Below, piece by piece: positions 50,908-58,914 of a stretch of 64,000 nt of DNA; the stretch's first letter is position 1, and the number at the start of each line of letters is the position of its first letter. The notes beneath the pieces were generated by a model that had not been told where the DNA came from, did not search any database, and was given only the letters and a program-made list of their open reading frames with translations. The stretch spans positions 1,116,001 through 1,180,000 of the forward strand of contig NZ_CP139487.1 in NCBI RefSeq assembly GCF_034259205.1, read 5' to 3'. A program made the position numbers and the translations under genes. Source of the DNA: Peredibacter starrii (GTDB lineage: Bacteria; Bdellovibrionota; Bacteriovoracia; Bacteriovoracales; Bacteriovoracaceae).

Positions 50908-51381
50908 ATGTTTAATCTCGGCGACCACGTTGTATGTCCCGGCCACGGTGTAGGTCAGATTTGCAGCGTCGATACGAAAGAATTAAATGGCGAAATGAAG
51001 AGCTTTTACATCATCAAAGTTGTCTCTAACGGCATGAAGGTGATGATCCCCGTTGATAGTAAAGAAGGTGTTCGTTCATTGATCCCATCGACTGATATCA
51101 GTGGTGTTTTCGAGTTGCTTCAAGACCAGAATGTTAAAGTTGATATGTCGACGTGGAACCGTCGCCATCGCGAATATACTCTGAAAGTGAAGACCGGCTC
51201 TCTTCTTGAGATTGCTGACGTTCTTCGCCAGCTGCTTCTTCTTAAAATGACTAAAAAACTGTCATTTGGTGAAAGAAAAATGTTGGATCAGTGCAAGGAA
51301 TTGATCGTAAAAGAGATTTCACTATCTTCTGGTACTCCAGAAGGCGCGATCTCTGAGAAAATCGACTCACTTTACACCTAG
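50908..51381 (+). CDS. CarD/CdnL-family transcription regulator
   Basis: A 157-residue protein. MFNLGDHVVCPGHGVGQI is the start of the RNA-polymerase-interacting Tudor-like domain found in CarD and TRCF, followed by a helical DNA-contacting domain (WNRRHREYTLKVKTGSLLEIADVLRQL). CarD-type proteins stabilise open complexes at sigma-70-class promoters, including rRNA promoters. GGAAGGAG precedes the ATG. Confidence 0.93.
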   Translation: MFNLGDHVVCPGHGVGQICSVDTKELNGEMKSFYIIKVVSNGMKVMIPVDSKEGVRSLIPSTDISGVFELLQDQNVKVDMSTWNRRHREYTLKVKTGSLLEIADVLRQLLLLKMTKKLSFGERKMLDQCKELIVKEISLSSGTPEGAISEKIDSLYT

Positions 51382-51445
51382 AACATTCTCAAAATCGCCC
51401 TTCGAGTGTATCCTGTTCCTCATATTTATATGAGGAGTTCCCTTT

Positions 51446-52888
51446 ATGACAGTCAGAGTTAGATTTGCCCCATCACCAACAGGTTACCTGCACATCGGTG
51501 GCGCGCGAACTGCCCTTTATAATTATCTCTATTCAAAAGCGGTTGGAGGAACTTTCATCCTTCGTATCGAAGATACAGATCTTGAACGTTCAAATGCTGA
51601 ATACGAAAAACTTCAAATCGACGACCTTAAATGGTTAGGCATTATCCACGACGAAGGTCCGGATAAGCCCGTTGAGAAATACGGTCCATATCGCCAATCT
51701 GAGCGTCTTCACATCTATGCTAAATATGCTCAGCAACTGATCGATAAAGGTGTTGCTTACTATGACTTCTGTACTGAAGAAGAACTAGAGGCCATGAAAG
51801 CTCAAAACGAAGCTGAAGGTAATGATCCTCATTATTCAGGTAAGTGGAGAAATGAAGAGCACTGGGCAGAAGCGAAAGCTCGTGTTGCTGCTGGTGAGAA
51901 AACTGCTATTCGATTTAAGGCCCCTAAGAAGTCTTATACGCTAAATGATAAAGTGAAAGGTTCAGTAACTTACCCTGACAATATGGTAGGTGACTTCGTT
52001 ATCATGCGCTCAAATGGTCTTCCGACTTACAACTACTGTTGTGTGATCGATGACTGGTTAATGGAAATCACTCACGTAATCCGTGGAGAAGATCACCTTA
52101 ACAATACTGTTCGTCAGCTTATGATCTATGAAGCTCTAGGTGCTAAACTTCCGGAGTTCGCTCACGTATCCCTTCTTATCGGTCACGACCGTCAGAAGCT
52201 TTCAAAACGTCATGGCGCTACTTCAGTGAACCTTTACCGTAATGAGCACTACCTTCCAGAAGCGATGAATAATTATCTTTGTCTTCTTGGTTGGTCTCAC
52301 CCGGCGGAAAAAGATATTTTCGATAAAGCGGATCTTAAAGATGTGTTCACGCTTGATCGCTTCTCAGCATCTGCAGCGATGTACGATCTTGAAAAACTTA
52401 AGTGGGTAAACTCTGAGCACATTAAGAAGATGGATAATGCCTCTCTTATCGCGCTAGTTGAAAAAGAGCCTGAGACAGGTTTCTTCAATAAGCAAACTCC
52501 AGAGTGGAAAAACGCCTGTGTTGAGCTTCTTAAGAAGTATGCTCAATTCATTCCGGATTTCCCAAGACTTGTTAATGAATTAGTTCTAAGTGAAAACTTT
52601 GAAATGACTGATGCGCTTAAAGAGATCCTTTCTTGGGAAACAACTCCGAAGATCATCGACTTCATTTATGAAGACGTTTCAAAGGCAACAACTGAATTTA
52701 TCACAGAGGCCCAGCTGAACGGTTGGATGGACCATGTGAAAAAAGAAATGGGTGTAAAAGGGAAGCCGCTTTTCCAGGGTGTTCGTGCCGCTCTTACTGG
52801 CCACGATCACGGACCGGATCTGAAGTTTTTGATCCCACTTACTCCAGTAACTGTTTTAAAGAAGCGCGTAGCTCAACTTAAGAAGTAG
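51446..52888 (+). CDS. gltX: Glutamyl-tRNA synthetase
   Basis: A 480-residue class I synthetase. The HIGH-like motif is FAPSPTGYLHIGGARTALYN and the KMSKS-like motif DRQKLSKRHG. Length and the C-terminal helical anticodon domain are usual. It may be non-discriminating; no asparaginyl or glutaminyl synthetase is in the window to decide. Followed five bases later by cysS, suggesting cotranscription. Confidence 0.95.
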   Translation: MTVRVRFAPSPTGYLHIGGARTALYNYLYSKAVGGTFILRIEDTDLERSNAEYEKLQIDDLKWLGIIHDEGPDKPVEKYGPYRQSERLHIYAKYAQQLIDKGVAYYDFCTEEELEAMKAQNEAEGNDPHYSGKWRNEEHWAEAKARVAAGEKTAIRFKAPKKSYTLNDKVKGSVTYPDNMVGDFVIMRSNGLPTYNYCCVIDDWLMEITHVIRGEDHLNNTVRQLMIYEALGAKLPEFAHVSLLIGHDRQKLSKRHGATSVNLYRNEHYLPEAMNNYLCLLGWSHPAEKDIFDKADLKDVFTLDRFSASAAMYDLEKLKWVNSEHIKKMDNASLIALVEKEPETGFFNKQTPEWKNACVELLKKYAQFIPDFPRLVNELVLSENFEMTDALKEILSWETTPKIIDFIYEDVSKATTEFITEAQLNGWMDHVKKEMGVKGKPLFQGVRAALTGHDHGPDLKFLIPLTPVTVLKKRVAQLKK

Positions 52889-52893
52889 GACCG

Positions 52894-54333
52894 ATGGCCA
52901 GAGAATTAAAAGTTCACAATAACCTCACTCGTAAGAAAGAAGTTTTTCAAACGATCGAACCAGGCAAGGTAAAGTTTTATTCTTGTGGCCCGACGACTTA
53001 TGACTTCCTTCACATCGGAAACGCTCGCGCATTAGTTGTGGGCGATCTTTTTAACCGTGTTTTAAAAGCATTTGGTTATGATGTGACGTTCGTTCGTAAC
53101 TACACTGACGTTGATGATAAGATTATCGATCGCGCGAAAGAGCTTAAACGTGATCCTATTGAGCACGCAGCTCTTTTCGTTAAAGAGTGTGAAACAGACA
53201 TGAACTCTTTAGGAATGATGCCGGCGACTCATACACCAAAAGTAACTGAAACCATGCCTGAGATCATCAAGATGATCGAAGACATTATTAAGAATGGTTC
53301 AGGATACGTGGTTGAGGGCGGGGAAGTTCTTTTCAACGTTCCTTCATTCGCTGAATACGGAAAACTATCTAAGAAAGATCTAGAATCACTTCAGCACGGT
53401 ATTCGTGTCGATGTAGATTCTCGTAAGAAAAACCCTTCAGACTTCGTTCTATGGAAGCCAGCAAAAGCAGGAGAGCCTGCTTGGGATTCTCCATGGGGTA
53501 AAGGTCGTCCAGGTTGGCACATTGAGTGTTCAGCGATGGCAAAGAAGTTCTTAGGACCAACACTTGATCTTCACCACGGTGGCGTGGATCTTATGTTCCC
53601 ACACCACGAGAATGAAATTGCTCAATCAGAAGCGGCCAACAAGTGTCCATTCTGTAATAACTGGGCCCACAATGAGTTTTTGAATTTCGGTACTGAGAAG
53701 ATGAGCAAGTCTCTTGGTAACGTGATTAAGATTCGTGACTTCGTTGAGAAGTACGGCGGACAAGTGCTTCGTCATATTCTTCTTTCAGTTCACTACCGTG
53801 CTCGTCTTGAGTGGAGTGATGAAGTTCTTCAACGTGCGCTGGATGAAGTGAAGCGTATTCACGAGTTCGCGCTTGAAGCGAAGACTTATACATCTGCGGC
53901 GAATCCTTCAGCTGATGGAACGATCTCTGAGACCATCGAGAAGATGATGGAAGAGCTTTCAAATGACTTTAACTCAGCAGGAGCTCTAGGGCATTTCTTC
54001 TCATTCATTCGTTATGTAAAAGCTAATAAAGATAAATTATCAGCTGAGAACATCGTTCAGGTGAACAACACGATTAAGTTCGTGGAAGAGGCGCTTGGAC
54101 TCATTAATAAAGATCCTCAAGCGGTTATCGATGCCCTTCATAAGCACGATCAAGACACAAGCTCGACAGGAGTCGATGCAGCATGGATTGAAGGACTGAT
54201 TGAAGAGCGTAAAGCGGCCAAAGCGGCCAAGAACTGGGCCCGCGCTGATGAGATTCGCAAAGAATTGACACAGAAGAGTATCGAATTAAAAGATAACCCA
54301 GACGGTTCTACGTCTTGGAAGGTGCAAAGCTAG
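52894..54333 (+). CDS. cysS: Cysteinyl-tRNA synthetase
   Basis: A 479-residue class I synthetase with HIGH motif YDFLHIGNARALV, zinc ligands including Cys in VKFYSCGPT and in the ECSAM region with HHE later, and the signature TEKMSKSLGNVI. The C-terminal region has the usual acceptor-binding helices. It lies behind gltX, a common pairing. Its stop codon sits in a hairpin with no T-run. Confidence 0.95.
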   Translation: MARELKVHNNLTRKKEVFQTIEPGKVKFYSCGPTTYDFLHIGNARALVVGDLFNRVLKAFGYDVTFVRNYTDVDDKIIDRAKELKRDPIEHAALFVKECETDMNSLGMMPATHTPKVTETMPEIIKMIEDIIKNGSGYVVEGGEVLFNVPSFAEYGKLSKKDLESLQHGIRVDVDSRKKNPSDFVLWKPAKAGEPAWDSPWGKGRPGWHIECSAMAKKFLGPTLDLHHGGVDLMFPHHENEIAQSEAANKCPFCNNWAHNEFLNFGTEKMSKSLGNVIKIRDFVEKYGGQVLRHILLSVHYRARLEWSDEVLQRALDEVKRIHEFALEAKTYTSAANPSADGTISETIEKMMEELSNDFNSAGALGHFFSFIRYVKANKDKLSAENIVQVNNTIKFVEEALGLINKDPQAVIDALHKHDQDTSSTGVDAAWIEGLIEERKAAKAAKNWARADEIRKELTQKSIELKDNPDGSTSWKVQS

Positions 54334-54353
54334 GGTCAGTTTGACTCTAGCTT
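54327..54353 (+). other. Stem-loop over the cysS stop codon
   Basis: AAGCTAGGGTCA pairs with TGACTCTAGCTT (one G-T pair), loop GTT. The TAG stop is in the stem. No T-run follows, so it is more likely an mRNA-end or processing structure than a classic terminator. Confidence 0.6.
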
Positions 54354-54450
54354 CCCTCAATATCCCTAAAAAAACTGACATCGGTTTCCTTACTTAATTG
54401 GAGCATGATAGTTTCAATTATTGTTCGTTTTATAACTAAGGGAGTTATCG

Positions 54451-55341
54451 ATGAAACTACTCACAGCAATTTCTGTGCTGATGTTTGCCCTTTCGGCATT
54501 TGCAACATCACAAACTAAAACATTCTTCTACGATGGTACTCAAGACACGGCGATGATGTCTCTTCGTGCTGAAAAGACTCACACTGAATACCGTTATGAG
54601 CAACGTTATACGACTTGTTACCGTCAAGAGACTTATTGGCAGACAATTTGTCGTCCAGGTCCTCAAGGTCAACATGTTTGTACTCAAACTCCAGTAACAA
54701 GAACTGTTTCTTATCCTTGTTGGCAGACAGTTAGCGTTCCATACGAAGTTCATGACTACTTCGTTGAAGCAACTGTTGATCTAAGCTTCGCTAAAATCGC
54801 TGAAGGTCTAACTCCAGGCGAGACAATCAAGGCAACTCTTGATGGCGACCGTCTTTCACTTTCAGCTGTTGGCTCGAAGAAGTTCTTCGTAATGCAAACT
54901 AAACAAGACATTCAGACTCAGATGACTGGTGGTCTTAAACTAATTGATGCTTCTTACGGTATTGAGCTAGTTGAAGCTGCTTCAATCGTTAAAGCACTAG
55001 AAGTTACAAACATTGGTATTAAGAACGACGTTCTTAACATCAAGATGGGTCCGATTGCAGTTCGTGATCACCTAGGTTTCTCTCTGGATATCAAGAAGAA
55101 CCCAGTTCTTGGTTCTTCAACAACTCTTTTTGATCGTGAGCTTTCTGCAAACGAAATCATGATCAACTCTCAAGAGACTAGCTCTGATGCTCAGATCAAT
55201 ATCAATAAGCTTGGTGTTGAACTTGGTAGCGGTCGTCACACGCTTACAGCGAAAATCTTCTTTAAGCACGCTGGCGAGCTTTTGAATGGCAGACAGTTCG
55301 AAACTACTTCTGCTTCTCGTACACTTATCTATAAGCGCTAA
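54451..55341 (+). CDS. Cys-rich secreted protein, paralogue A
   Basis: A 296-residue secreted protein with signal peptide MKLLTAISVLMFALSAFA. An N-terminal Cys/Tyr-rich region (KTHTEYRYEQRYTTCYRQET, then TICRPGPQGQHVCTQ) is probably disulfide-linked; the rest is beta-rich with repeated hydrophobic strands. It closely parallels paralogue B (57935-58879): KTFFYDG, EKTHTEYRYE, PGETI, LFDREL and NKLGV are shared. Codon use is like the highly expressed genes nearby. Function unknown; an abundant envelope protein is plausible. Confidence 0.8.
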   Translation: MKLLTAISVLMFALSAFATSQTKTFFYDGTQDTAMMSLRAEKTHTEYRYEQRYTTCYRQETYWQTICRPGPQGQHVCTQTPVTRTVSYPCWQTVSVPYEVHDYFVEATVDLSFAKIAEGLTPGETIKATLDGDRLSLSAVGSKKFFVMQTKQDIQTQMTGGLKLIDASYGIELVEAASIVKALEVTNIGIKNDVLNIKMGPIAVRDHLGFSLDIKKNPVLGSSTTLFDRELSANEIMINSQETSSDAQININKLGVELGSGRHTLTAKIFFKHAGELLNGRQFETTSASRTLIYKR

Positions 55342-55351
55342 TTAGCGATTT

Positions 55352-55440
55352 AGAATTCTTGATTGAAGAGGGCCCCGAAAGGGGCCTTTTTCATTTAAAT
55401 ATAAGCTCAGGACTTAATCACTCGGGCAATCAAGAATTCT
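55352..55440. repeat. 14-bp inverted repeat around a terminator, left edge of the accessory cassette
   Basis: AGAATTCTTGATTG (55352-55365) is repeated inverted at 55427-55440, so the 89-base interval could form a long stem or cruciform with the terminator hairpin at its tip. Outside the arms, TTA occurs on both sides, which would fit a 3-base target duplication of a MITE-like element, but this is weak. Confidence 0.5.
55367..55391 (+). terminator. Intrinsic terminator after paralogue A
   Basis: GGCCCC/GGGGCC stem extended by A/G-T pairs, GAAA loop, then five T. Confidence 0.88.
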
Positions 55441-55490
55441 TAAGTTAATCCCTTTAATAATTTTGTCGAAAGGGCTCCTAAAGGTGAATT

Positions 55491-55919
55491 ATGGAGCAAT
55501 CTGAATTTCAATCATTACTTAAAGTCAAAAAAACAATTCGCAGCGATATTAAATTCGTAGAGGATAAGAACAATCCTTCATCACTCATCTTTGAAGATGT
55601 TATCGTGGAAAATGATCTTGGGTGGGAGGTTTATCTTAATGGCACCTTCAAACCAGAACTTAATACTGTAGTATTCAACTTTGTAATACAAAATATCGGT
55701 CCAGTTTGTAGAGTTTGTGTAAGAGGGAGTATTCACAAAGATGCAGGTCGAACCCATAAACATGAATATCAAAGTATCCTAGATTCAAGAAGAAATCTTA
55801 GGTCCGCCCATTCGAGAAAAGATTTGGATCAATTAAGGGCAAGGGAAGTCTTTAACATTTTGTGTGAACAAGCTAACATAGAACTAGTAGGGAATTTTAT
55901 TGATCCCGAGGCTGAATAA
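55491..55919 (+). CDS. Small hypothetical protein of the accessory cassette
   Basis: A 142-residue soluble protein, predicted alpha/beta, with a beta-rich middle (WEVYLNGTFKPELNTVVFNFV) and a conserved-looking IHKDAGRTHKHEYQS segment and CRVC pair. No domain recognised. Its stop directly abuts the ATG of the next gene, so the two are probably cotranslated. The coding sequence is visibly more A/T-rich than the housekeeping genes on either side. Confidence 0.7.
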   Translation: MEQSEFQSLLKVKKTIRSDIKFVEDKNNPSSLIFEDVIVENDLGWEVYLNGTFKPELNTVVFNFVIQNIGPVCRVCVRGSIHKDAGRTHKHEYQSILDSRRNLRSAHSRKDLDQLRAREVFNILCEQANIELVGNFIDPEAE

Positions 55920-56714
55920 ATGACACTTTCATGTTCTATACTTACTTCAAATCTTGCAGGCTTTTCCATCATCAAAGAATGTGATGTTGTTAAAGGTGGT
56001 ATCGTTCGCATTGCAACGAAGCTTCAATTTCCTAATGGCGAATATATAGATGTTTTTGTTAAGCCACATTCGGACCTAGGTGGGGATGGCTTCATTGTAA
56101 CTGATATGGGATTTACTTCCGACTTCCTCAGGAACGCGTGGGTTTCTCCTTTTACAAATAAAAAAAGAATGAATTACATCGAAGAGGTGTGTGCGCTCTT
56201 TGATCTTAAATTTGAGAAGGGTGAAATAAAAACTTTTGCTAGAAGCGAAATGGAACTGCCGCTTGCGATCATTGATACGGCTCAGTCATGTCTTAGAGTT
56301 TCAGATATGGTGATGAATCAGAGATTTAAAATTACGTCTCAATTTAAAGCGGAATTTGAGCTCTTTCTCCTTGAGGATCTAAAAATAGCCCCAGGTCTAA
56401 TCGTTAATGATTATCAGATTACTCTTCCGGACAGAACTGTTAAAATTCCATTTGGAGTTAAAAGTCCAAGCAATTTCAATCTCATTCATACACTATCATG
56501 CAATAATCCAACTTCAGCGAAACAAGTTTCGCATGAAATCTTTATCGATTGGTACGACCTCGAAAGAGATAGTGGCCACGGACGATTTCTAACGGTGTAT
56601 AATTCAGAAAGTTCTTTTCTAAAAGAATATGACATTAAACGACTTCAAGATATTTCTAATGTCGTAGCATTTCCAGCTGATCAAGAACAAATCAAAGAAT
56701 TACTTCTCGCTTAA
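55920..56714 (+). CDS. DUF1828-like protein of the accessory cassette
   Basis: A 264-residue soluble protein. The segment DGFIVTDMGFTSDFLRNAW followed by a KKRMNYIEEVCALFDLKFEKGE region fits the DUF1828 pattern (L-T-D-x-G with a 'retry' helix). The C-terminal half (from about FKAEFELFLLEDLKIAPG) is of the DUF1829 type. DUF1828 genes are often found in phage, TA and defence islands, but no activity is established. A/T-rich and cotranscribed with the preceding gene. Confidence 0.68.
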   Translation: MTLSCSILTSNLAGFSIIKECDVVKGGIVRIATKLQFPNGEYIDVFVKPHSDLGGDGFIVTDMGFTSDFLRNAWVSPFTNKKRMNYIEEVCALFDLKFEKGEIKTFARSEMELPLAIIDTAQSCLRVSDMVMNQRFKITSQFKAEFELFLLEDLKIAPGLIVNDYQITLPDRTVKIPFGVKSPSNFNLIHTLSCNNPTSAKQVSHEIFIDWYDLERDSGHGRFLTVYNSESSFLKEYDIKRLQDISNVVAFPADQEQIKELLLA

Positions 56715-56794
56715 AATTTATCCAAAACTGGTAACAAAATAAAGTTACATTCCGATACTTGAGAGTGTCCGATTTATTTTTTTAAGGAATTGAT

Positions 56795-57802
56795 ATGAAT
56801 AAGCCGAAAGTGCAAGCTGAAGTTCCCTCGAAAAAAACTCGTAGAGTACGATCACAGTTTCGAAAAGATTTTCGTTCGAGGTCAGCGTTTTCTTTCGGAC
56901 GAGCAATTCAATTCTTGGGAATTGCTACTGAACTTTATGAAGCAGATAATGATCAAGCAGGATATTTCGTTTCTGAGTCAGTCAAAAGTCTTGCTCATTC
57001 ATTAGAAATGTTCTCGAAGGCTGTACTGAAAAATGCGAGCCCATTTCTCTTATTAGATAATATTAAAAAACTTGACGAGGATCCTTATAATCTTAAAGAG
57101 GGCTATGCGAAAATTGAGAATGAACAACAGACCATGTATTGTGTTGGTCGTGTCGCATTTAATCGAGCAACACATTTTTTTAAGGTAACTTTAAAAAATG
57201 AAGAAATTAGCCTGTTACTATCATTAATTAATGATCGGAATATCATTGAGCATAGAGATGGTCACTTTATACAAAATATTCAGAATAAAGTGGAAGAAGT
57301 CTCTCGGCTTCTTGAATTGATTCAGCGTTTGTATGATGGAGAGTTTAAGGGGGCAAGTGTTATTAAGGATTGTACGGAGAGTGCAGGTGCCGATCCATCA
57401 TTTGGATCAATTGAAGAAAGTCTGAAGCATTTATTGAATGTATGCTCGAGCAGAATGAAAACAATCAACAGGAAAAAAGGGAGATTACTCAGCAAGGGAA
57501 GTAAGTTTCGAGCATGCCATAAATGCTATTACGAACTTGCACTTGTTACCAATGAAAACCATTATAAGTGTTTGTGGTGTGAAAGTGAGGCCGTAAAAGT
57601 TAAATGTTCGGTGGAGCATTGTGGGGAAGTCTCTTGGCGATCGAATGAAGATAAGAATTACAAATGTAATGCCCATGAATATTGGGAGCATTTTAAAACG
57701 ACCGACCTTGGTGCAAGCTGGTCTAAACTTATAAAAAATATCCCTATCCGATACAATACTGCGATAATGCCTGATGACGATGAGGGACCTCTCGGAGCCT
57801 GA
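56795..57802 (+). CDS. HEPN-like protein with C-terminal zinc fingers
   Basis: A 335-residue protein. The first 30 residues are very basic. Residues 30-190 are all-helical and contain YFVSESVKSLAHSLEMFSKAVLKN and, near residue 148, RNIIEH, which fits the RxxxxH RNase motif of HEPN domains. From about residue 245 there are CHKC...CLWC and CSVEHCGEVSW...CNAHE clusters, which look like two zinc ribbons or knuckles. A zinc-finger-guided HEPN nuclease is plausible. GGAATTG precedes the ATG and there is an 80-base gap after the DUF1828-like gene, with no terminator seen. Confidence 0.65.
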   Translation: MNKPKVQAEVPSKKTRRVRSQFRKDFRSRSAFSFGRAIQFLGIATELYEADNDQAGYFVSESVKSLAHSLEMFSKAVLKNASPFLLLDNIKKLDEDPYNLKEGYAKIENEQQTMYCVGRVAFNRATHFFKVTLKNEEISLLLSLINDRNIIEHRDGHFIQNIQNKVEEVSRLLELIQRLYDGEFKGASVIKDCTESAGADPSFGSIEESLKHLLNVCSSRMKTINRKKGRLLSKGSKFRACHKCYYELALVTNENHYKCLWCESEAVKVKCSVEHCGEVSWRSNEDKNYKCNAHEYWEHFKTTDLGASWSKLIKNIPIRYNTAIMPDDDEGPLGA

Positions 57803-57934
57803 ATCAAAATTGAACACGATACGACCTAAACACTGGAACTCATTATGATAGAGATATGCATGTAAAATTTTCACGTTCTTACTGCTTCTCCCCGATAAAT
57901 GATATGAATCCCTCAAATTACAGAGGAGATTCAC

Positions 57935-58879
57935 ATGAAAATGCTTATTTGCTTGATGACCCTAGTGGCTTCATTAAATGCATTCGCTCAGTTCAGAACT
58001 AGTGATTCAAAGACGTTCGTTTACGATGGTTCTCAAAATTCAATCGAAGTAATTCTAAGAACCGAAAAAACTCATACTGAATATCGTTATGAGGACTACA
58101 CTGATACTTGTTCACGTACTGAAATGGCTGGATACCGAACTGTTTGTACTGGCGGAGGTTCAATGACTCAATGTCATCCTGGTCCACATGGTCCAATCTG
58201 TCGTACAATTCCAGGCCCTCGTCACTGTTACCAAGAGCCGATGTATCGCACTGTTTATTATCCTTGTACAAGAACAAGAAGAATTGATTTCCAAGTTAAA
58301 GACTACGATGTTGAAGCACGTGTAATCGTAGACGTAACTAAAGTTTCTCCAGAAGCAACTCCTGGCGAAACAATCAACGTTAGACTAACTGGTGAAACTC
58401 TTTCTTATACAGCGACTGGTTCTAAAAAGTTCTTCATCGTTAAAAAGAAACAAGACGAACGTTCTTTCATGAACGGTTCAGTGAAAATGATCGACGGCCT
58501 TCTTGCTGTTGAACTAGTTGAAGCAGCTCCAGTTCTTAAAGCTGTTAAAATGTCTGATATCGCGCTTAACGGTTCAGAGCTTAACTTCACTGTAGGTCAG
58601 GCCGAAACTCGCGCTAATATCGGTTTCTCGCTTAAAGTAGAGCATAAGAAGCTATTCGGTTCAGACACTGTTCTTTTCGATCGTGAACTTGCTCAAGGTG
58701 AAGTCGCTGTAAACGACACAAAAGCATCAGTTGACATCAACAAACTAGGTGTTGACCTTGAATCTGGTAAGTATGAACTAACAGCTAAGACGTTTGTTAA
58801 AGTTGGTGGTCAGTTTATGAACTCTGATCAGTTCGAATCTCTTTCTGCTTCTAAGACTCTTGTCTATAAAATCCGCTAA
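57935..58879 (+). CDS. Cys-rich secreted protein, paralogue B
   Basis: A 314-residue secreted protein with signal peptide MKMLICLMTLVASLNAFA. It mirrors paralogue A over its whole length (KTFVYDG, EKTHTEYRYE, PGETI, SKKFFIV, LFDREL, INKLGVDLESG). The Cys-rich N-terminal region is longer (SRTEMAGYRTVCTGG, CHPGPHGPICRT, CYQEP). GAGGAG lies six bases upstream. The two copies flank the accessory cassette, so either a tandem duplication was split by an insertion or both genes are hotspots. Confidence 0.8.
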   Translation: MKMLICLMTLVASLNAFAQFRTSDSKTFVYDGSQNSIEVILRTEKTHTEYRYEDYTDTCSRTEMAGYRTVCTGGGSMTQCHPGPHGPICRTIPGPRHCYQEPMYRTVYYPCTRTRRIDFQVKDYDVEARVIVDVTKVSPEATPGETINVRLTGETLSYTATGSKKFFIVKKKQDERSFMNGSVKMIDGLLAVELVEAAPVLKAVKMSDIALNGSELNFTVGQAETRANIGFSLKVEHKKLFGSDTVLFDRELAQGEVAVNDTKASVDINKLGVDLESGKYELTAKTFVKVGGQFMNSDQFESLSASKTLVYKIR

Positions 58880-58885
58880 AATAAA

Positions 58886-58914
58886 AAGGGCCCCTTCTGG
58901 GGCCCTTATCTTTT
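58886..58914. terminator. Bidirectional intrinsic terminator
   Basis: Perfect 9-bp AAGGGCCCC/GGGGCCCTT stem, TTCT loop, T-rich tail on both strands; shared with lysA. Confidence 0.9.

Noticed and set aside
57485-57934. 149-codon minus-strand ORF opposite the HEPN-like gene
   Set aside because: It is antisense to a gene with a plausible domain order and has no good ribosome-binding site or recognisable domain, so it is taken as a shadow.
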